The translations under genes and the position numbers were made by a program. Shown piece after piece: positions 59,274 through 64,000 of a stretch of 64,000 bases of DNA (position 1 is its first letter; every line of letters begins with the position of its first letter). Below the pieces are notes generated by a model that ran no database searches, had not been told where the DNA came from, and was given only the letters and a program-made list of their open reading frames with translations. The DNA comes from Homarus americanus (taxonomy: Eukaryota; Arthropoda; Malacostraca; Decapoda; Nephropidae), in assembly GCF_018991925.1 (NCBI RefSeq), contig NW_024753828.1, forward strand, positions 1,038,361-1,102,360, given 5' to 3'.

Positions 59274-59374
59274 AATTAGCACTGACCATTTATAATAAGA
59301 AGTTAGAAATTACTAATAAAAAGCTACATATTATCATTATTCCCAAAATCTAAGAAGATATTGTATTTTTTCAG

Positions 59375-59628
59375 GTAATGGCATCATCTGGTATTGTCAC
59401 AATTAGGTTTATCATACAAAACACTCACCACCACAAATTGATCCCCATTCTTTTACGAGATTTGGCCAGCAAGAACAGAGAGATCCGAAAAGTGTTGTTT
59501 GAGGTGTTAGATCAACTTGTACATACATGGCCCACGCACTCTATGGAGAAGCATGTTGCAAATCTTGCTGACAGCATAAAGAGAGGAATTACAGATGCAG
59601 ACCCAGAAGCTCGAGCTTTCTCAAGAAA
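59375..59628 (+). CDS. CLASP exon: TOG2 C-terminal HEAT repeats
   Basis: Acceptor TTTTTTCAG, donor GTGAGT at 59629. 254 bases, phase 0 to 2. It encodes VMASSGIVTIRFIIQNTHHH, KLIPILLRDLASKNREIRK, WPTHSMEKHVANLADSIKRG and DADPEARAFSR. The MA.SG...IR.II..TH...LIP, the W.THS.E.H...L...IK.GI.DAD.EAR pattern is the hallmark of CLASP TOG2. Confidence 0.97.
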
Positions 59629-59983
59629 GTGAGTTCCAGAATGTATACCTGTTTTGTTAGTCCATCTAGATTTCATGTCCTCCGTTCCACTTTAAAGGCA
59701 AAAACCACCTTGCTTTTATGTGCTTTCTGTTCATTAATATTTTCTGTAACAGTGTCTTAAAATATACTCTTTGTAGCAGTTTTTTTCCTTGTTTAATACA
59801 GTATTAAGTATTTTTTGTACATATGCCAATGTTTTTTTTAGAAACAATTTACCTCTGCAAGTATACTGTACAGTACTTGTATATATTAATTTGTCCAGTT
59901 ATTCCATTTGTTATTTCTTTAATTTTCATGGGTATGCATATAGAAATATCTGAATGAAATTTTATCTACATATAATCTTACAG
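59629..59983 (+). other. CLASP intron
   Basis: A short AT-rich intron containing GTACAGTAC words. Nothing else is seen. Confidence 0.7.
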
Positions 59984-60138
59984 AGCATATTGGGGCTTTG
60001 CGGACCATTTCAAGGATGAGGCAGACAAATTGCTGAACTCCCTTGACCCAAGCTACAAGAAGATGCTCCAGGGTGAAATAAGTACTATGTCTAACTCCTC
60101 TTCATCACAGTCACTGCACAACTCCCATAGTAAATCAG
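59984..60138 (+). CDS. CLASP exon: end of TOG2 and Ser-rich start
   Basis: Acceptor ATCTTACAG, donor GTATGA at 60139. 155 bases, phase 2 to 1. It encodes (K)AYWGFADHFKDEADKLLN, SLDPSYKKMLQGEIS and SNSSSSQSLHNSHSKS. YWGF..HF..EA..L...L..SY.K.LQ is the conserved last TOG2 helix pair. The Ser-rich end begins the disordered region. Confidence 0.96.
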
Positions 60139-61320
60139 GTATGAATTAGCTGCCCTCTCACATGACAAGATTGCCAATTGAGTCAAAAATTAGTCTTCCC
60201 ATAAGGTTTGGTTTTCTGTACTGGTAGTTGGAAAAATAAATCATTATGGGAGAATGGAAAAATCGCATCATTTTAACATCAATTTGCAATTATTTACAGT
60301 TACCGGTACATACTCTGAACATAGAGTACTTGGTGGATGTATTTTATGTTATGGCCATAATACTGTATGTATTTGAAATTAATGATTCAGCTTGGTGGAA
60401 ACACCAGTGATTTGATGCGACTTTTCTAGGGCTCACACAGGCTCATCTTGCAATGTGCAGTATCTAGGGCATAGAAAGTTTGATTTATAAGGTATTACAC
60501 CATTTTAGAAGTTTTTCTTCTATTATTGCCTTTCTTCAAGGTAAGTAATGGTAAATAACACAGGTTAAGGTAGGGAGATATTTGCAGTAAAACATTCATT
60601 CTTTAAACTACTGGAAGTAGAGATTCTTGCAGCAATTTATATTTTATTTAAGGATATTGAATATTCGACCTGTATCAAACTACAGTATATGAAAATAGCA
60701 TATATTAATTTCAAGCACAGTTTATGTAAAAGGTAATAGTTCATTAATGTTACTCATATGCATAAAATTTTGTAATGCTTCTCAATAGGCATTAATGTAC
60801 GTTCTTTTCTTTTCTTTTTTTCAACTTCTTTAATCTTCAGTTGTGCAAGGAAAGGCTCATTAAGATTGGTTATGAAAAACATTATTGTGGTAGTCTTTTG
60901 TTCAATGAATGCAAGTTTATTTAGTTGCATACATAAATTTTGCTGCAGGACTCACTTAGCATTGAACGATTTTTATTTTTTGCATGTGTGTGTACATAAC
61001 ATAATATTTGGGTAGGGTTATGAGTTATGACACATTTATAGAATTTTTATTTATTGTTAGTACTTCATTCTACGCATGTGTGCGTTCTGTAGTTTTTTCA
61101 TGATTTTTGTATGAATTGATTTATTGGGGTTGTGTTATTAGTACATTAGTGTTTACAACTGGCAAGCATTTGACACACAGCTGATGCTTGGCCTTTGCTT
61201 GCTTCCCCCATTCCTTCCCACCTGAACTACACCACTTCTGTGGCTTGTGTGTGTGCCTGGATGTTGCGCATACGCTGTCGTGGACTGTGTGCGTGTTCTT
61301 CGCTGGTCTCATGTCAACAG
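60139..61320 (+). other. CLASP intron
   Basis: No exon or transposon is recognised. The acceptor tract before 61321 (GGTCTCATGTCAACAG) is only moderately pyrimidine-rich. Confidence 0.55.
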
Positions 61321-61608
61321 CTGGCACACGTCAAGGGTGGTCACGATCCTCATCAACAACTGGAAGTACGGAAAATCTTTCAGGACCATCATCAAGGCTG
61401 TCCCACAGTAGCACTCGGCGATCCGCTATCCCTACCCCTGCCTCTCACCGCCCACAAGATTCCCCAGATTCCCCCGCCCCTTCCCTCACTCCAACGAACA
61501 ACTTCCGGTCCAACAGTGCCATTGATCTGCAGGCCGCCAGGCGTGCACAAGCTCGTTCACAGTATGCCCAGTCCCAGAGACTGAAGGTGGGCTCTGGAGC
61601 ATCACTGC
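61321..61608 (+). CDS. CLASP exon: Ser/Arg/Pro-rich region with SxIP
   Basis: 288 bases, phase 1 to 1, donor GTAAGT at 61609. It encodes AGTRQGWSRSSSTTGSTENL, SHSSTRRSAIPTPASHRPQ, SPDSPAPSLTPTNNFRSNSA and IDLQAARRAQARSQY. SAIP after two Arg (61422-61433) fits the SxIP motif used by CLASPs to bind EB1 at plus ends. The many Ser-Pro and Thr-Pro sites fit the kinase-regulated region between TOG2 and TOG3. FRSNSAIDLQAA parallels the SRSDIDVNAA word of vertebrate CLASPs. Because the exon is a multiple of three it could be skipped, removing the EB1 motif. Confidence 0.92.
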
Positions 61609-63379
61609 GTAAGTAGTCCCCATAACAATCTTATATCTTCTAACAGTCTTGTCAGTTCAACTAACATCGGAGTGTTGAAATTTTTAACAAAATTAGTTGT
61701 AGTGCAATAATGACAACAGTAAAATTGATAAAGTTTATTTCATTTTATTGTTTAAGAAGCTTTAGAGTATTTTGATGTACAGTATATGAACCCTAAAAAA
61801 TGACAGGGTTTCAAGTGAACAGGTTGTTGGTATATATTATAGTTTCTGGATGCAACCATGATATTGCTTAAATTGGAATTTCTGTTTCCTGTGTAATTGA
61901 GAAAGTTACTTTTCATTAGTTAATAACCGGGAGTTAATAGGAAGATCTGAGATTCAGAGATATGCACCAGTCTTGTTGAGATTAAGGGGTATACTGTACT
62001 GTACTATGGTTAAAGTAGCACTAACAGATTATTCAAGATATGGGCATTACAGTATATTAATTTATCCCAAGTCTATTGTTCAACAGTTTATCCCTGTAAA
62101 ATAAAGGGGCTGTAGGAATTAGCAAGTGTGTATGTTACACCACTCCATCCTCCTTGAATTCCAACATTTCCCAAAACTAAAGTTATTTTCAGTTAACAAG
62201 GTTTATATTGATGAATCAGAACAAGAAAGCTCTGATTTTTACAATAAAGAAAAGGATATCTGATCATTCACATTTTCTCTTCTTGGCACTTACTTGAAAA
62301 CAGAAGTACCTTGTATTAAACATGTGGTAACCTAACAGTGGCTTTAGCTTTGGCTATAAAGCTAGTTTACAGTATATTCATTTTTAATTTTGTAATTAAT
62401 TAAGGGATATTTTATTCTGAATCCTCTTTTAGAAGCTTATATTTTTTTTAACTTTGTATCTTAAATGAACTTTGCTAACTTGAAGATGAATTGAACCGTA
62501 ATTGAAGTTGAATGAGTTCATAGAATTCAGACTTCATTTTGCTTTCTCCCATAATTATGGCATGTGCAGAAATAATGCTTACATGTAATCAGGAGGTATA
62601 GCTTATTTCCTAACTTAACAGGGATTGAATTTCCTTATTGCTCTTCAAGGGTTATAAAATTCTTAGTGTCGTTGGATTTTCCCTGCTTTTTTCATTTTAC
62701 AAGTGTTTGTCTGTGTTAACAACCAAATCAGGTGGCAGTTGGTGAATTGATAAATGGGAGCTGTAGTATCTAGTGTTCTGTATCCACAACCCACATGGCA
62801 GTCAGTTTTAACTATTGGATTTTTCTCCTAGCGGGCTACATGCTAGGATTGGGTAGCATGACTCCAGAAATAGTTAGGGGGTACTCTCTGTTGTTCACTA
62901 TTTGGGTTTGATAGTACATGGAACTTATATCTCCTTTATAAGTCTTACTATGCACTTTTTCTGTGTTAGTGTAGAAAACATGGGAGAGCTATTCATAGAA
63001 AATCCAAACATTGGATGTACTGTCTTGTGTAGGTTAGATTTGTTTGGGTTGTTCTGGTCTGGAATTCATGGTTAATATTGTCTTCTATTAATTGGTATCT
63101 TGTTCGAGTGTTTCTGATGACTTACTTGATAAATTTTCCTGTGGACCCAATAGACTTAACATTTAAGTGTTGGAATAGATAATGGTTGCGTGATGACCAG
63201 GATAACACGAGAGCAGCATTTCACAGGGAGTGTGAATGCCATATCTTATTACTTAGTGCATTGTTACAGAGTCAACTTCCATTTTGAGGTGCAACTTGTA
63301 CAGAGTTTGGAGCTTCTGTTTACCTCTCACCTTTTCACAGCTTCTTTCTGGTACACGAGTCATTTCTAACTGATGTCAG
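61609..63379 (+). other. CLASP intron; nothing recognised
   Basis: No further exon with a phase-1 start is found before the window ends. The composition is AT-rich to about 62.7 kb and less so afterwards, possibly where a decayed retroelement begins. Confidence 0.5.
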
Positions 63380-63591
63380 GTTATGAAAATGGCTTGATCC
63401 TGAATACCTATTTTATAACCAAGTCAGGGAGGGATAAATTGGATCCTATTCACCCTCTTCAGGATGTCTTAGGAATTTTGCTGGAAGTGAGGTTTGATGC
63501 TGTAACCCTGCCTTATGACAGGGTCATTCAGATGATGAATAGGTTTTGTAACAGCTGGCCAGCTTCACAATTTGTCAGCTCCCATCCTTAA
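63380..63591 (+). pseudogene. Possible retroelement (DIRS/gypsy-like RT) remnant
   Basis: A 72-codon frame includes DPIHPLQDVLGILLEVRFDA and VTLPYDRVIQMMNRF. The P.Q.V.YLGILLD...G.V.LP.DR...I word is a known post-RT segment in DIRS and related retroelements; here YLG has lost its Tyr. The flanks show no continuous frame. The match is from memory of a loose pattern, so the call is weak. Confidence 0.35.
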
Positions 63592-64000
63592 GTGGTAATA
63601 AGTCCTCCTTACATCCCTTTTTTGGGTTAGGGTCACTTTGGGTGAGTTGACTAACCTTTGGGTTAGCTCCAGTCTCTTTAAAGTTCCCTGTGCCTATGCC
63701 CATAGGATTTGATGGGCATTATACTGGAGTCGTCCCTCAATGGCTCTGCAATGAAACACTTTTTCAGGGCCAAACCGTTATATTTAGATTATTATAGTAA
63801 AAGAGGAATATCCTTTGAACCACACCATTATGTTTCACCTTGTTATCTTTGCTAATAGAGATCCTTAGAAAGTGTTGATTCACAGGCAGGGGTAGATGAT
63901 GTTCTGTGCATATTTGATAGTTTGTGTTGCCATAGCCTTGGGGTTTGTGTAAGGCTGTAATTTGCTGTAGTATCTGTTGAATCTGTTGATGCAAGAAGTG
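63592..64000. other. No gene recognised
   Basis: This may continue the retroelement remnant. No motif is seen. Confidence 0.4.

Overview
The window looks like nuclear DNA of a large-genome arthropod, most probably a decapod crustacean. The evidence is that coding sequence is sparse and split into short exons with kilobase introns. Long (TA)n, (CA)n and (TTA)n arrays are everywhere. The transposon mix is P-like, hAT, pogo/Tigger-like, Penelope-like, CR1-like and RNase H-bearing LINEs, all decayed. The species assignment is inference; nothing here fixes it.

Only one host gene is recognised with confidence: CLASP (CLIP-associating protein; fly orbit/mast/chb), on the + strand of the right-hand third. 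Eleven exons from 40735 to 61608 join with perfectly compatible splice phases (1-0, 0-0, 0-0, 0-1, 1-1, 1-0, 0-2, 2-0, 0-2, 2-1, 1-1), giving about 458 codons. They encode the end of the linker after TOG1, the complete TOG2 domain, and the start of the Ser/Arg-rich region, which carries a SAIP (SxIP-type) EB1-binding motif. TOG1 is not in the window, and the gene continues to the right. A possible alternative first coding exon with matching phase lies at 29441-29582.

Layout. 1-10.5 kb: no recognised gene; microsatellites, a purine-rich block and two truncated LINE 3' ends. 10.56-14.35 kb: a decayed P-like transposon with matching terminal inverted repeats, its minus-strand transposase split by about 1.4 kb of unrelated repeats. 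16.7-18 kb: a tiny retro-insertion and a Penelope-like GIY-YIG fragment between two (TA)n tracts. 23.7-24.8 kb: an RNase H-bearing LINE. 26.3-26.9 kb: a compound satellite. 31.6-32.3 kb: 21 copies of a 32-bp minisatellite. 32.6-33.9 kb: a minus-strand LINE. 36.5-37.4 kb: an 861-bp hAT element with exact 8-bp target duplications inside a LINE tail. 37.7 kb: a CR1-like tail with a foldback at its 5' junction. 38.5-40.3 kb: a second hAT relic. 42.5-43.7 kb: a CR1-like LINE. 47-61.6 kb: the CLASP TOG2 exons, whose introns carry a MITE, a pogo-like element, a 1.6-kb TA-duplicating element with another MITE nested in it, and very long (TA)n tracts.

The window does not show a new multi-gene system. 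The most noteworthy signals are the candidate alternative CLASP start, the CLASP microexons and triple acceptor, the P-like element with symmetric subterminal TGACGTCA palindromes, the nested transposons, and the Penelope fragment bracketed by (TA)n. Everything was read by eye; no alignment or database search was run.
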